A stretch of 64,000 nucleotides of DNA from Dactylorhiza incarnata. Taxonomy: Eukaryota > Streptophyta > Magnoliopsida > Asparagales > Orchidaceae. A model generated the notes under the pieces. That model was not told the DNA's origin. It did not search any database and saw only the letters and a list, made by a program, of their open reading frames with translations. Position numbers and translations under genes: made by a program. The stretch lies in the NCBI GenBank assembly GCA_033032865.1, contig JAWHQI010000074.1, positions 9,294,501 to 9,358,500 of the forward strand, in the 5' to 3' direction. Below are positions 1 through 11,372 of the stretch, in pieces; within the stretch, counting starts at the first letter, position 1, and every line of letters starts with the position of its first letter.

Positions 1-1400
1 TTTCGATTCAACCTTGGGCGGACGTTTTCGAAGAGTCCCGCGAGTAATTCTACTTTGAGGAATTACCCGTTATCCTATCGAAGGATAGAAGTAACGGACT
101 CTTTCTCTTTCGAAATATCGAGGATTACTCCTCGGTCGCGTCCTTCGAAGGCTAAATGAAAAGATTGAAAAAGGGCTTTGCTTTATGTTGAAATTAAAAT
201 TGAAAGCTTTTTGAAAATATTATTGCAACAATTTTTTGAGTAGTTGCAACAATTCTTTAAGAGCGTTTTAAAACTTCTTTTACCTTGAGCTAGTTGCAAC
301 AACCAAAGAGGTGTTGCAACAAATTTTTTAGTGTTTTTAAAAGAGAGTTTTAAAAAGTGCTTTAGAGAGAAAGCTTTTGGGTTTATGTAATTATCCGGAC
401 TAAAATCAATAAAGGCAAGTGGACCTTATCGATAGTAGTATAGGATATTTCTTTTGAATATCAAGGTCGTATTTTTCCAAGGTCGTATCGATTATTTCTA
501 CTTCTTAGGAACGCGCTATTATTTTATCGAAAAGAGTTTGAAATTGATTTTTATGATTTTATAGAAAAGTTAGTGACGAAAAAGATAACTATCGCGGGCT
601 TGGTGTGCGTTTAGCAAAAACCAAGAAAAGCGATGAAAAGAAAAAGAACGAAAACGTTAATTTAAAAAGTAGTTTTGCTTAGAATTTTTTAGGGTTTTAT
701 AAAACGATAATGATAACTACGGCGATAATAAGCGATTGAGCGGGTAGCGGAATTAAGCAAAAAGCAATTATATTAAAAACAAAAGACGCACTAATTGAAA
801 ACGCACACACTCTACAGAATTAAAATGAAAGCTGTAAATTGCAGAAATTAAAGAAATGCGATCCCTACCCAAATAGGTAGAGGGGAAATAAATGCGTGAG
901 CAAGTCCTATCCAAACGGATAGGCGGGAAATAAATGCGTGACGGAAATGGAAACTATTCGATTACAAAAAAGGCGCAAACTTTATACTCATACACACACC
1001 CACTCTACGTTAATGAAATCTAATTAAAATAAAACAAATCTAAACTCATACACTCACACACACTAATATGAAATCATCTAAAAATTACAACAAAACTAAA
1101 AACAAGAAAATTACACTCATACACACACACACCCAAATTAAAATGGACAAAACTAATTGAAATAACAAAATCTAAATTAAAAGAAAAAAAACAAAAAGAG
1201 AACACACACACACTTTCACAAGAACAAAGAGAGAGTTACAAAAAACAAGCAAATTTTATTTCATTTTCATCATAAAAAGGGTTACAAAACATGAGAGAGA
1301 AAATGCAAAAAGAGAGCTAAAACATGAAAACAGCAAAAATTGGTCCACAATCTTAAGAAAAGGTCTCAAAATTCTGAACCCTTAGACTCAGCTGAATCTG

Positions 1401-1410
1401 GCTATTTATA
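1401..1410 (-). promoter_or_regulatory. TATA box of the ATH-A 3' LTR
   Basis: The minus strand reads TATAAATAGC, placed between the palindrome array (higher coordinates, upstream) and the R/U5 part. The counterpart in the right LTR is at 11835-11843. Confidence 0.6.
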
Positions 1411-1425
1411 GAAAAAAATTTGGAA

Positions 1426-1875
1426 TTACACGCCCTCGGACACGGGCGTGACATGGCTTGGGGTGCGAATAGCCAGAACAGCTGGATCCAGGCAGGTATT
1501 TGGAAGGCTTGACCGGCGACTTGGAAGTACACGGGCGTGTTCCAGGGAACACGGGCGTGTTCGATGTCGGCATTGTGCTGTCGGTTGCTGGGCATGACGG
1601 GCGGCGTGTCCTTTGTTCTTCTGGAAGGAATTGAGGGTCACGGGCGTGTCTGAAATGTCACGGCCGTGACTTTGATTTTTTTGGATGAAATGCTTCAAGT
1701 GGCTGGAATCTGGGATGGATATCCAACACGGGCGTGACCATGGTACACGGCCTCGGTCACGGGCGTGACCGAGGGCGTGACTTGATGTTTGAGTTGGAAA
1801 AAGAACAGAGAAAAGAAAATGTTAGGGATTAGTGAACACGCCCTTGGACACGGGCGTGACCTAGGGCGTGACTTA
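1426..1875 (-). promoter_or_regulatory. Palindrome array in U3 of the ATH-A 3' LTR
   Basis: Repeated CACGGGCGTG-type half-sites and larger interrupted palindromes, for example around 1838-1873, lie directly upstream of the TATA box in the sense of the element. The same motif family is present in ATH-B and ATH-C. Function is inferred from position only. Confidence 0.5.
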
Positions 1876-2036
1876 ACAAAATTACAGAAACTTTACAAAA
1901 TGAAAATAAAACTAAGTTAAAAACAAAAATAACAAAAACAAACATTTTATTCTTTAATTTACATATATTATTTAGAAATCTAATTAAAATTATACTAAAA
2001 ATTATATAGAAAAATGCGTATTTTTACTATTCATCA

Positions 2037-2077
2037 AACACCCCCATACTTAAGCTTTTGCTATTCCAGAGCAAAAG
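2037..2077 (-). other. 3' polypurine tract and adjoining hairpin of ATH-A
   Basis: The minus strand reads a stem CTTTTGC/GCAAAAG (2055-2061 with 2071-2077) followed by TTAAGTATGGGGGTG and then the LTR. The purine tract is the expected primer for plus-strand DNA synthesis. Confidence 0.75.
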
Positions 2078-2563
2078 TAAGGGAACCTATAAGACGTTTA
2101 ATAATATTTCTAATTTACTAAAGTTTTTATTAAATCAAAAGTAAGATCGAAATAAATTTAGGGTATTTAAAGAGGTAAGTCCAAAACTATGAAAGTAATT
2201 TAAAAAGAGCGAAAAATTTTTAACGAGACTTCTAAAGTTAGCTAAATAGCGTCGATTATTGCAGTCTTTGGTACCTTTTAATTAGAATAGAATTATATAA
2301 AACTTTAACCTTTTTTAAGAAAGTTTTTAAGAATAAATAAAGCCTACTAATTATGCTCTCTCAAACTTTTTTAAATTAAAATCTAGGTACAATTTTATTG
2401 GCTAAGGGGTAGGGGAGAAAAGGTAGCCTTAGCAAAAAGAAGAGTGCTTGGATTTAGGGGTGACGGATTTTATCCTCTCACCCCACCTTTTTGGTGGCCT
2501 GCTTTGATTCCCAACGTTGGTTTACGCGGGAGAATTGAAATCATTTCTAAACTTAACCCAATG

Positions 2564-2671
2564 CCCGTGTTTACGGAATTATTAAATTTTTTATTCCCAT
2601 TGACACGGGATTTCTTTTAACAATATTGGGTGCCTGTGTTTACGGAATCTCTTTATTCCCATTGACACAGG
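2564..2671 (-). repeat. Two tandem hairpins with a compensatory change
   Basis: Copy 1 pairs CCCGTGT (2564-2570) with ACACGGG (2603-2609). Copy 2 pairs CCTGTGT (2633-2639) with ACACAGG (2665-2671). Both have an inner GGAAT/ATTCC stem. The C-G pair in copy 1 is T-A in copy 2, which keeps pairing. Confidence 0.6.
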
Positions 2672-3636
2672 ATTTCTTTTAAAACTCCTACTTTTATTAT
2701 TTTTATGCCAAGCTAAGGGGTGTTTATAAGGGGTGTTTTAAGAGAAATTCTAGATTAATAAAAAAAGATTTTTGAGAGCAAGTTTAGTATATTAAAAACA
2801 TTCCTAAAGTTTCACAAGTTTAGAGTTAGAATAATTGAATCTAAAGATGGTTTGCCAATATAATACAAAAAGGAATCTATTTAGGGTAATCCCGAGGTAG
2901 TGCTAAAAATTCTGTTCTCAAATTAAATTAAGATCGCAAGATTTTCTTTACTACTAAAAATTCCTCGATTTAAATTTTTCAAACTATGAAATAAACAAAA
3001 TTGTTTTAGCAAATCATAAATAATGAAAAACGCTTAAAGATAAAACTAACCTAGCCTTGGAAATAACAAAAAGCTAAGTAGGGGTTTTATTTTATTTTTT
3101 GATTTTTGATAAGTTTTTCATCATTTTTTTTTGAAGTTTTTTAAGATATGATATATTTTTTTGTTTTTGATTGTCTTTATAACAAAATGCATATATAAAT
3201 ACTGAAAAAAGGAAGACAAAAATTAAGAAAAGTAAAAATACATACAAAATATTTTTGATTTTTTTTTTTCTAAGAAAATTTTTTTCATCATATATTTTTT
3301 GATTTTTTAATTTTGTTAAAAATATGTACATTAATAGAAAAAAAAAAGGAAAAGAAAAGAAAAGAGAGAAGGAAAAACATTTTTGGTGTTATGCCAAAAT
3401 GAATTTTGTTATAACAAATTTTTAAGTACATTTTTCATCATTTTTTTGGATTTTGATTTATTATTATAAATAAGGATTTTTATATACAAATAAAAGACAT
3501 AAACATAAAACATTTATATAAAATTTTTTTTTGTTTTTTTGTGTTTTTTAATTTTTTTCTAAGTTAATTAAAGATTTTTTTGGATTTTTTCTAATATGGG
3601 AGGGGCAAAAATAATTACAAAAAGAGGGAAAACACG

Positions 3637-3670
3637 CCCCCATACTTAAAACAACATTGTCCTCAATGTT
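3637..3670 (-). other. Internal hairpin plus polypurine-like tract of ATH-A
   Basis: The minus strand reads AACATTG-AGGA-CAATGTT (3653-3670), a few bases, then TTAAGTATGGGGG. This is about 1.6 kb upstream of the terminal tract and about 0.8 kb after integrase. The same arrangement follows integrase in ATH-C at 63881-63918. Confidence 0.65.
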
Positions 3671-4472
3671 GAAGATAAGTGTGAGGAACGAAAATATTTA
3701 CAAAAAAAGGATGAAGATTTTAATTACAAAATAGAAAAAAATATATACAAGGATAGTTACAAAAAAAAACTCCACGAATATATACAAAATTGTTTTTTTT
3801 TTTTTGGGTTGTTTTAGTTTTTCGAAATGTACAAAACACGAATACAAGAAGTAAAAAAAACATATATTTTTTGGTATGATAAAAATAAATTTTTATCATC
3901 TTTTTATGTTATTATTTATATTATATGTATTTTTTTTTTGTTTTGGTTTTAATTTTAAAATATGCATTTTTAAAATATATCTAAATTTTAAGAAAGATAA
4001 AATAAGGTAAAATAAAGAAAAGGCTTTAAGATAAAAACCAAGGAAGAAAGAAGAGAAATAAAAAGGTAAAAGCAACGGGGTTTTCTCGTTTCGAAATATC
4101 AACAAAAATCCCCTCTCGGGTCTTGTGAGTAATCCTACTTTGAGAAACTTCCTATTGTCTTATCTTAAAATTCCCAAAATTCTTTTTGATTTTTGTTTTA
4201 AAGTTTTTGCATTATTTTATTTTGTTTTATGTTTCTTTTTTGAAAAAGAATGATAATTTAAAATATGCATAATTATTAATTTTATTATTTTTTTTTTATT
4301 TATTTATTATTATTATTTTTGTTTAAGTTTTTATTTTTTTTTTAAATGAAAATTTATTTCATCATTTTTTTTTATAAAAAAAAGGAACGTAATTGGATAA
4401 ATATGGGGGTGCCTCCCACGAGCGCTTTGTTTACCGTCTCGTAGCTTGACTCGTTGGCGGGGTACGATCTTT

Positions 4473-6262
4473 TTAGAGGTGGGGGAGGGGTATGGAATTT
4501 AACTTCCCTCCCAGTTGATCCCCCGCGTGGTAGAGTTTTAGTCGGTGACCGTTAACTTTTAAGTCGCCTTTTTCCGGGTGGGTGATAAGGACGGTCCCGT
4601 ATGGCCAAACCTCTTTCACTTGAAAGGGGCCGGACCAACGGGATTTTAGTTTCCCCGGAAAAAGACGAAGACGTGAATTATATAGGAGGACGAGATCGCC
4701 CGGCGCAAATGATTTTAGATATTTTATTTTCCGGTCGTGGTAAAATTTCGAGCGTTCCTTATAAAATTTATTACTCTCGTAAGCGTTCGCACGCCATTCA
4801 TCGAGTTCGTTTAATTGGAATTTCCGGTTTTCGGCAGTTAAATTATGATCGAGATTTAAGAGTTTTAACGCCCAAAAAGCGCGGTGCTCTAATTCTACGG
4901 GCAAATGGCACGCCTTGCCGTAGACTAATCGATAAGGCGTACAACCGATTGCGGTCTTGTACGCCATACGATATGCCCACAGCGCGTCTCTAATTTAATC
5001 GCCCAATCCTTCCTATTAGTTGAAACAGTTTTTTCTAATATGCGTGTGATTTCCCGATTTACTACCTCCACTTGGCCGCTCGTTTGGGGGTGATAGGCGG
5101 TGGCGAGTTTATGCGTGACGCCATATTTGGTTAATATTTTTGCAAACTGGGCGTTGCAAAAGTGCGTACCCCTATCACTAACTATCGCACGGGGCGTACC
5201 GAAGCGAGAAAATAATTTTTTAAGAAATTTGACGACGACTCTCGCATCGTTGGTGGGGAGAGCTTGCGCTTCCGCCCAACGAGATACGTAGTCGACCGCC
5301 ACTATAATGTAGCGATTTGTATATGAAGGAGGTAGGGGGCCTATGAAATCTATGCCCCATAAATCGAAAATCTCGCATTCTAAATAAAAATTTTGGGGCA
5401 TCTCGTCGCGACGAGAGATGTTACCCGACCGTTGACAGCTATCGCATGCGCTCACAAAAGTGTGAGCGTCTTTGAAGAGAGCGGGCCAATAAAAGCCCGC
5501 CTCCAGCGCCTTCTGCGCGGTCCGGTTGGCTTGATAATGCCCCCCGGCCGGCCCTTCGTGGCAGTGCCGCAAAATTTGCGCACCCTCCTCGCTCGAAACG
5601 CATCTCCGCACGACTTGGTCCGCGCAGACGCGAAATAAGAAAGGGTCCTCCCAAAAGTAATTTTTCAAATCAGAAAAGAATTTCTTCTTTTGCTGTTTTG
5701 AAAAGTCTTTCGGGAGCACCCACGCAACTAAATAGTTGGCGTAGTCTGCGAACCAAGGCGAGGGAGAAGTTTTTAAATTATTTAAAGCTAAAAGACGCTC
5801 CTTGGGAAATCGATCATCGATTTCCGGTTCGAAGAGCGCTTCCGCGATTGGGTGTTCTAAACGAGAAAGGTGGTCGGCCGCTAAATTTTCGGCCCCCTTC
5901 TTATCGCGGATCTCTAAATCAAATTCTTGTAATAGGAGGATCCATCGAAGAAGGCGGGGCTTAGCGTCCATTTTTTCTAATAAATATTTTAGGGCGGAGT
6001 GGTCGGTAAATACTATAATTTTTGAAAGCGTGACGTAGGGCCTAAACTTATCTATGGCGAGACGACGGCAAGGAGTTCCTTTTTCGTTGTCGTGTAATTA
6101 GCCTGTGCGGCCGTGAGCGTGCGGGACGCGTAGTAGATAGTATGAAAATATTTATTAACGCGTTGGCCTAATACGGCCCCTACCGCTATATCACTCGCGT
6201 CGCACATAATCTCAAACGGAAGGGTCCAATTGGGCGCCACCAGAATGGGAGAATGGATAAGT
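4473..6262 (-). pseudogene. ATH-A RNase H and integrase region, frameshifted
   Basis: Continues the polyprotein in three reading segments. 6240-6052 holds the start of RNase H (PFEIMCDASDIAVGAVLGQ). 5971-4925 holds the end of RNase H ([20 protein letters not shown]), the integrase zinc finger ([11 protein letters not shown] and CDSCQRS) and the integrase core ([30 protein letters not shown]). 4967-4473 holds the integrase C-terminus with a GPF motif ([10 protein letters not shown]). Comparison with ATH-C places one extra base near 6255, one missing base near 6062 and one missing base near 4996. Integrase would join the DNA copy to the host chromosome; as read it cannot be made in one piece. 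Confidence 0.88.
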
Positions 6263-9200
6263 TTATTTTTTTATGGCATTGAATGCCTCTACGCACGCGT
6301 TATCAAAAATAAATGGAGATTCCTTCTCCAGGAGGTGGGTTAGCGGTTTTGTTATTTTGGAAAAGTTTTGAATAAACCGCCTATAGAAACCCGCGTGGCC
6401 AAGAAAACTACGGATTGATTTTATATTTGAGGGCGCGGGGAGTTTTTCAATTATTTCGACCTTGGCCTTGTCGACCTCCATCCCTCTTTCAGAAATTTTG
6501 TGCCCGAGAACTAAGCCTTCTCGAACCATAAAATTACACTTTTCCCAGTTTAAAACCAGGTTCGTGTCTTCGCATCGTTGGAGGACTCGATCTAAATTTT
6601 GGAGGCAGTTTTGGAAGGAGCTTCCAAAAACCGAGAAGTCATCCATAAAGACTTCCATAATATCCTTTACGAGCTCTCCAAAGATCGCCATCATACATCG
6701 TTGAAATGTAGCTGGCGCGTTGCAGAGGCCGAATGGCATCCTTCGGTACGCGAAGGTACCGAAGGGGCACGTAAAGGTTGTTTTCTCCTGGTCTTCGGGG
6801 GAGATAGGAATTTGTAAAAATCCCGATAGACCATCGAGAAAACAATAATAAGGATGACCCGATAGTCGCTCCAAAATTTGATCGATAAATGGTAACGGAA
6901 AGTGGTCTTTGCGGGTGGCATCATTTAATTTTTGGTAATCGATGCACACCCTCCAACCCGTAACAGTACGAGTTGGAATTAATTCGTTATGTTCATTTGC
7001 CACTACCGTTATACCGCCCTTTTTAGGCACGACATGAATGGGACTAACCCACGTGCTGTCGGATATAGGGTAGATAATCCCCGCATCCATTAATTTTATT
7101 ACTTCAGCCTTAACGACCTCCCGCATATTTGGGTTTAGTCGCCGCTGAGGCTGGATGGTTTTGCGGGAATTATCTTCTAAGAAGATTTTGTGCATGCAAA
7201 AAGAGGGATTTATCCCCCTAATATCGGAAATATGCCATGCAATTGCATGGCGATGCGTGGACAAAACTTTAACTAATTCGGAGGTTTCTGAATCAGATAA
7301 AGAAGACGAAATAATAACCGGGAGTTTTAAGTCCGCGGCGAGAAAAGCGTATTTTAGATGGTCGGGGAGTGGCTTAAGCTCCAAGACCGGGGGTTCTTCG
7401 TAAGAAGTTGTTATTTTTAAATTTTTAGAATTAAAAGATTCGAAAGGTGAATCTGGCGGTAGCTCGTCCAAAGGGGCGAGGTCCGCCAAATCCGGTTCGT
7501 CTAAATTTAAAGCGAGTAATTCATAAAGCGAAGAACACTCATCCTCGAACGCGGATTCTAAGTGAAAGCAGGAATCATCGTTCGATAAAGAGTTTCGCAT
7601 CGAGGGATTAATAAGAAGGGTAACTTCGTCGTCCCCTACCCGAAGGAGGAGGCGACCGTTACTCACATCAATTAATGCGCGGGAGGTCGCGAGGAAAGGG
7701 CGACCGAGGATAATTGGCACCTCGGCATCCTCCTCGATGTCGAGGATGACGAAGTCTACCGGAAAGATAAACTTGTCAACCTTGACCAGAACGACCTCCA
7801 CTACCCCGATAGGATATTTTATCGAGCGATCCGCGAGTTGGATGCTCATTTTTGTTGGGGTGGGAACACCCAAATCTAGTTTTTTAAAGAGGGAGAAGGG
7901 CATCAAATTGATGCTCGCTCCCAGGTCCGCTAGGGCGTACTTTATTAATAAATTGCCGAATAGGCACGGGATGGAAAACCTTCCCGGGTCGTTTAGTTTC
8001 GGTGGCAATTTATTAAGTAGGACCGCCGAGCATTCCGCATTTAAGGAAACACGCGAAATACCCTCGAGCTTGTTTTTATTAGAAAGGAGCTCCTTAAGGT
8101 ATTTCGCGTATTTCGGCATCTGAGAGAGTGCCTCGCAGAAGGGGACGATAATTTGAATTTGTTTAAAAATTTGTAAAAACTTTTTGTAATGTTCGTCCTC
8201 CTTCTCTTTATTAAGTTTTGCGGGGTACGGAATTTGCGGGCTCGAGACGCCCGGCGCTAATGATTTTTCCGTATCTAATAAAATAAAAGACGAGGGTGCA
8301 GGGGTCGGAGGCGAAACAGTTACCTGATGCTCAACCCGCAATGGGGAGTCGACCTCCTTGCCGCTGCGTAAGGTAATGGCGTGGGCATTTTCACGCGGGT
8401 TCTGCTCCGAGTTCCCAGGTAGTGCTCCAAGTGGCCGCTCGGAGACCATTTTTGCAAGCTGTCCAACCTGCATTTCTAAATTTTTTAGCGATGCGGTTAT
8501 ATTCCGGATATTTGCGTCGTTGGAAGCCATGTATTTTGCAAAAATCTCCTCGAGCGGAGAAGGTTTTAGAGGAGGAGGCGCAAAACCCTGCTGAAATCCT
8601 TGGGGATATCCATGCGAAAATCCTTGCGGGATCGCAGGTGGAGGGCGTTGCTCATTATTAGGGTTACTCCAGGAGAAGTTCGGGTGGCTCCTCCAACCCG
8701 GGTTATAGTTATTACTATATGGGTTGAAGGGCGCCCGCACTTGATTGCCCACGTAATCTACCGATTCCTCGCTTAAATTATTGTTATTATTAATATTATT
8801 ATTAAGATTATTATTATTAAGATTATTAAAATTATTATTATTATTATTTGGATTATTAAAATTATTATTATTATTATTATTAGGATTATTAGCCCAAGCG
8901 GGAGTGGAGGAGGAAGCAGTCATCTCCACCACTTGCTTACTTAGCCGCTCTACCTGCGAGGCTAAATGAGTAGTGGCATCCACTTCGAAAATACCAGCCG
9001 GTTTAGGAGGACGCGACCTTGGCACATTCCATTGGTACGCGTTCATGGCCATTTCTTCGATCAGAGCTTGAGCGGCCTCCGGGGTTTTGTTGTTTAACGT
9101 TCCCCCGGCGGCTGCGTCGATCATCTGTCTCGTTGAGAAATTCAAGCCGTTATAGAACGTTTGTACCTGAAGCCAAGTTGGTAGCGCGTGATGAGGACAC

Positions 9201-9832
9201 CTACGCAAATATTCTTTAAAACGTTCCCAAGTCTCGTAGAGAGACTCGGAATCGAACTGAATGAAGGATGCGATATCGGTGCGTAATTTAGCGGTTTTTG
9301 ACGGAGGAAAATATTTAGTTAGAAAATTCTCCGTCAATTCGGCCCACGTGGTTATGGACCCTCTCGGAAGAGAAGTTAACCACGATTTCGCCTTTGTCCG
9401 CAGGGAAAAGGGAAATAAGCGCAAGCGAATGGCGTCATCGCTGACGCCATTAATCTTGAAGGTGTCGCAAATTTCTAAAAAATTATTAAGGTGTTGGTTT
9501 GGGTCCTCATCTGGCAAACCGTCGAACTGAATCGACTGTTGTACCATTTGAATTATACTGGATTTGATTTCGAAATTATTATTAGCTACCGCGGGGCGGG
9601 TGACGCTCGATCCTGTATCCTCTAAATTTGGCCTAGCATAATAGGCCATGGTCCTTGGTGGGGCCGCATTTAGATTAGGATCGCCCATCACGCCTATATG
9701 TATATCGCCGACGGATTCTTCGGGAGCTATTTGTAGATTTTGATTACGAGATCGGCGGTGCTCGAGAAGCGTGCGCTCGATTTCGGGATCAAAAGGTAAA
9801 ATTGGATTATCCGAAGATTCTCCTCGGGTCAT
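6263..9832 (-). CDS. ATH-A gag-protease-reverse transcriptase polyprotein (1189 codons)
   Basis: Begins MTRGES and runs open for 1189 codons. Residues about 75-265 are a Ty3/gypsy gag domain (GLPDEDP, LRLFPFSLRTKAKSWL, CPHHALPTWLQVQTFYNGL). Residues about 316-353 are an Asn-rich tract encoded by an AAT repeat. A retropepsin-like core follows near residue 640 (ADLGASINLMP, with DLG in place of DSG or DTG). The reverse transcriptase occupies about residues 880-1130, with VCIDYQKLN, TFTCPFGTFAYRRMPFGLCNAPATF and the catalytic FMDD box. No gag CCHC knuckle is seen. The frame stops at 6263 because of an extra base in an A run; RNase H and integrase continue beyond. The ATG is chosen because ATH-B and ATH-C start with the same MTRG. 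Confidence 0.9.
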   Translation of the reverse strand: MTRGESSDNPILPFDPEIERTLLEHRRSRNQNLQIAPEESVGDIHIGVMGDPNLNAAPPRTMAYYARPNLEDTGSSVTRPAVANNNFEIKSSIIQMVQQSIQFDGLPDEDPNQHLNNFLEICDTFKINGVSDDAIRLRLFPFSLRTKAKSWLTSLPRGSITTWAELTENFLTKYFPPSKTAKLRTDIASFIQFDSESLYETWERFKEYLRRCPHHALPTWLQVQTFYNGLNFSTRQMIDAAAGGTLNNKTPEAAQALIEEMAMNAYQWNVPRSRPPKPAGIFEVDATTHLASQVERLSKQVVEMTASSSTPAWANNPNNNNNNNFNNPNNNNNNFNNLNNNNLNNNINNNNNLSEESVDYVGNQVRAPFNPYSNNYNPGWRSHPNFSWSNPNNEQRPPPAIPQGFSHGYPQGFQQGFAPPPLKPSPLEEIFAKYMASNDANIRNITASLKNLEMQVGQLAKMVSERPLGALPGNSEQNPRENAHAITLRSGKEVDSPLRVEHQVTVSPPTPAPSSFILLDTEKSLAPGVSSPQIPYPAKLNKEKEDEHYKKFLQIFKQIQIIVPFCEALSQMPKYAKYLKELLSNKNKLEGISRVSLNAECSAVLLNKLPPKLNDPGRFSIPCLFGNLLIKYALADLGASINLMPFSLFKKLDLGVPTPTKMSIQLADRSIKYPIGVVEVVLVKVDKFIFPVDFVILDIEEDAEVPIILGRPFLATSRALIDVSNGRLLLRVGDDEVTLLINPSMRNSLSNDDSCFHLESAFEDECSSLYELLALNLDEPDLADLAPLDELPPDSPFESFNSKNLKITTSYEEPPVLELKPLPDHLKYAFLAADLKLPVIISSSLSDSETSELVKVLSTHRHAIAWHISDIRGINPSFCMHKIFLEDNSRKTIQPQRRLNPNMREVVKAEVIKLMDAGIIYPISDSTWVSPIHVVPKKGGITVVANEHNELIPTRTVTGWRVCIDYQKLNDATRKDHFPLPFIDQILERLSGHPYYCFLDGLSGFLQIPISPEDQEKTTFTCPFGTFAYRRMPFGLCNAPATFQRCMMAIFGELVKDIMEVFMDDFSVFGSSFQNCLQNLDRVLQRCEDTNLVLNWEKCNFMVREGLVLGHKISERGMEVDKAKVEIIEKLPAPSNIKSIRSFLGHAGFYRRFIQNFSKITKPLTHLLEKESPFIFDNACVEAFNAIKK
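8775..8890. repeat. AAT/ATT trinucleotide repeat in ATH-A gag
   Basis: A run of ATT with scattered interruptions encodes the Asn-rich linker of gag on the minus strand. It is absent from the aligned part of ATH-C gag, so it expanded within this family or copy. Confidence 0.8.
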
Positions 9833-10248
9833 ACACTATTCTTTAATTAATTAAATTTTTTTTTTTTTGAAGAGTTTTTTTTTTCTTTTATAGATTTTTT
9901 TTGATGTTTTTGTTTTAGAAATATTTTTACAAAGATGAAAAAGAAAGGAAAATAAGTAAAAGAGAATAATATATTTTTTGGGTTTTTCTTTACTTAAGTA
10001 AAATATATAAATATATATATTTTTTTTGGGTTTGATTTTTTTGTGGGGCTTTTATATGAAAATATATGTAGCTACATTCGAAAATATATGTAAAAAAGGA
10101 AAATTGAAAAATATATGTATATATAATTTTTTTGATTTTTCTTTACTTAGATAGTATATTTTTTTAGTTTTTGGTTTTTTAGATAGAAAAAGAGATGAAA
10201 TATAAGATAAAATTAATAGCGTTTCCTATTTCAAAATAACGACACAAG
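9833..10248 (-). other. 5' untranslated leader of ATH-A
   Basis: AT-rich sequence between the primer site and the gag ATG, with T-rich runs. No ORF, and no copy of the roughly 70-nt motif found in the leaders of ATH-B and ATH-C. Confidence 0.7.
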
Positions 10249-10266
10249 TCCCCGGCAACGGCGCCA
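10249..10266 (-). other. Primer-binding site of ATH-A (tRNA-Asp)
   Basis: The plus strand reads TCCCCGGCAACGGCGCCA, identical over 18 nt to the 3' end of plant tRNA-Asp as I know it, so the minus-strand element RNA can pair with that tRNA. Confidence 0.9.
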
Positions 10267-11246
10267 AAAACTTTATACGTTTTTTTTTCTCTGTGATTGC
10301 TCTCTCTCTTTGAAAGAGAGAAGAAAGAGAAGAAAGCTCTTTCTTTCTTTTCGATTCAACCTTGGGCGGACGTTTTCGAAGAGTCCCGCGAGTAATTCTA
10401 CTTTGAGGAATTACCCGTTATCCTATCGAAGGATAGAAGTAACGGACTCTTTCTCTTTTGAAATATCGAGGATTACTCCTCGGCCGCGTCCTTCGAAGGC
10501 TAAATGAAAAGATTGAAAAAGGGCTTTGCTTTATGTTGAAATTAAAATTGAAAGATTTTTGAAAATATTGTTGCAACAATTTTTTGAGTAGTTGCAACAA
10601 TTCTTTAAGAGCGTTTTAAAACTTCTTTTACCTTGAGCTAGTTGCAACAACCAAAGAGGTGTTGCAACAAATTTTTTAGTGTTTTTAAAAGAGAGTTTTA
10701 AAAAGTGCTTTAGAGAGAAAGCTTTTGGGTTTATGTAATTATCCGGACTAAAATCAATAAAGGCAAGTGGACCTTATCGATAGTAGTATAGGATATTTCT
10801 TTTGAAATATCAAGGTCGTATTTTTCCAAGGTCGTATCGATTATTTCTACTTCTTAGGAACGCGGTATTATTTTATCGAAAAGAGTTTGAAATTGATTTT
10901 TATGATTTTATAGAAAAGTTAGTGACGAAAATGATAACTATCGCGGGCTTGGTGTGCGTTTAGCAAAAACCAAGAAAAGCGATGAAAAGAAAAAGAACGA
11001 AAACGTTAATTTAAAAAGTAGTTTTGCTTAGAATTTTTTAGGGTTTTATAAAACGATAATGATAACTACGGCGATAATAAGCGATTGAGCGGGTAGCGGA
11101 ATTAAGCAAAAAGCAATTATATTAAAAACAAAAGACGCACTAATTGAAAACGCACACACTCTACAGAATTAAAATGAAAGCTGTAAATTGCAGAAATTAA
11201 AGAAATGCGATCCCTACCCAAATAGGTAGAGGGGAAATAAATGCGT

Positions 11247-11372
11247 GAGCAAGTCCTATCCAAACGGATAGGCGGGAAATAAATGCGTGAGCAAGTCCTA
11301 TCCAAACGGATAGGCGGGAAATAAATGCGTGAGCAAGTCCTATCAAAATGGATAGGCGGGAAATAAATGCGT
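11247..11372. repeat. 42-bp tandem repeat, three copies, in the ATH-A 5' LTR
   Basis: Units start at 11247, 11289 and 11331 (GAGCAAGTCCTATC...); the third has two changes. The left LTR has a single copy (from about 898), so the unit expanded or contracted after insertion or during reverse transcription. Confidence 0.85.

Larger units (their letters stand above)
1..2036 (-). repeat. 3' LTR of ATH-A (missing about 75 bp)
   Basis: Position 1 aligns with 10349 in the right LTR and the match runs to TCA at 2036, next to a polypurine tract. It holds one copy of a 42-bp unit that is present three times in the right LTR, and lacks about 13 bp near 1445 found in the other LTR. Confidence 0.9.
2078..4472 (-). 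other. AT-rich 3' non-coding region of ATH-A
   Basis: About 2.4 kb between integrase and the 3' LTR. Only short, low-complexity reading frames are present and I recognise none. It contains a pair of similar hairpins (2564-2671) and a second hairpin/polypurine module (3637-3670), and is otherwise rich in A/T runs. Many Athila elements have an env-like ORF here; none is visible. Confidence 0.7.

Noticed and set aside
3092..4105. Small hydrophobic ORFs as an env-like gene of ATH-A
   Set aside because: Frames are short, made of T-rich low-complexity DNA, and not supported in ATH-C.
4601..9530. Plus-strand frames opposite ATH-A pol and gag
   Set aside because: Antisense shadows of clear retrotransposon coding sequence on the minus strand.
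10249..10266. tRNA-Asp gene
   Set aside because: Only the 3'-terminal 18 bases match; it is a primer-binding site next to an LTR.
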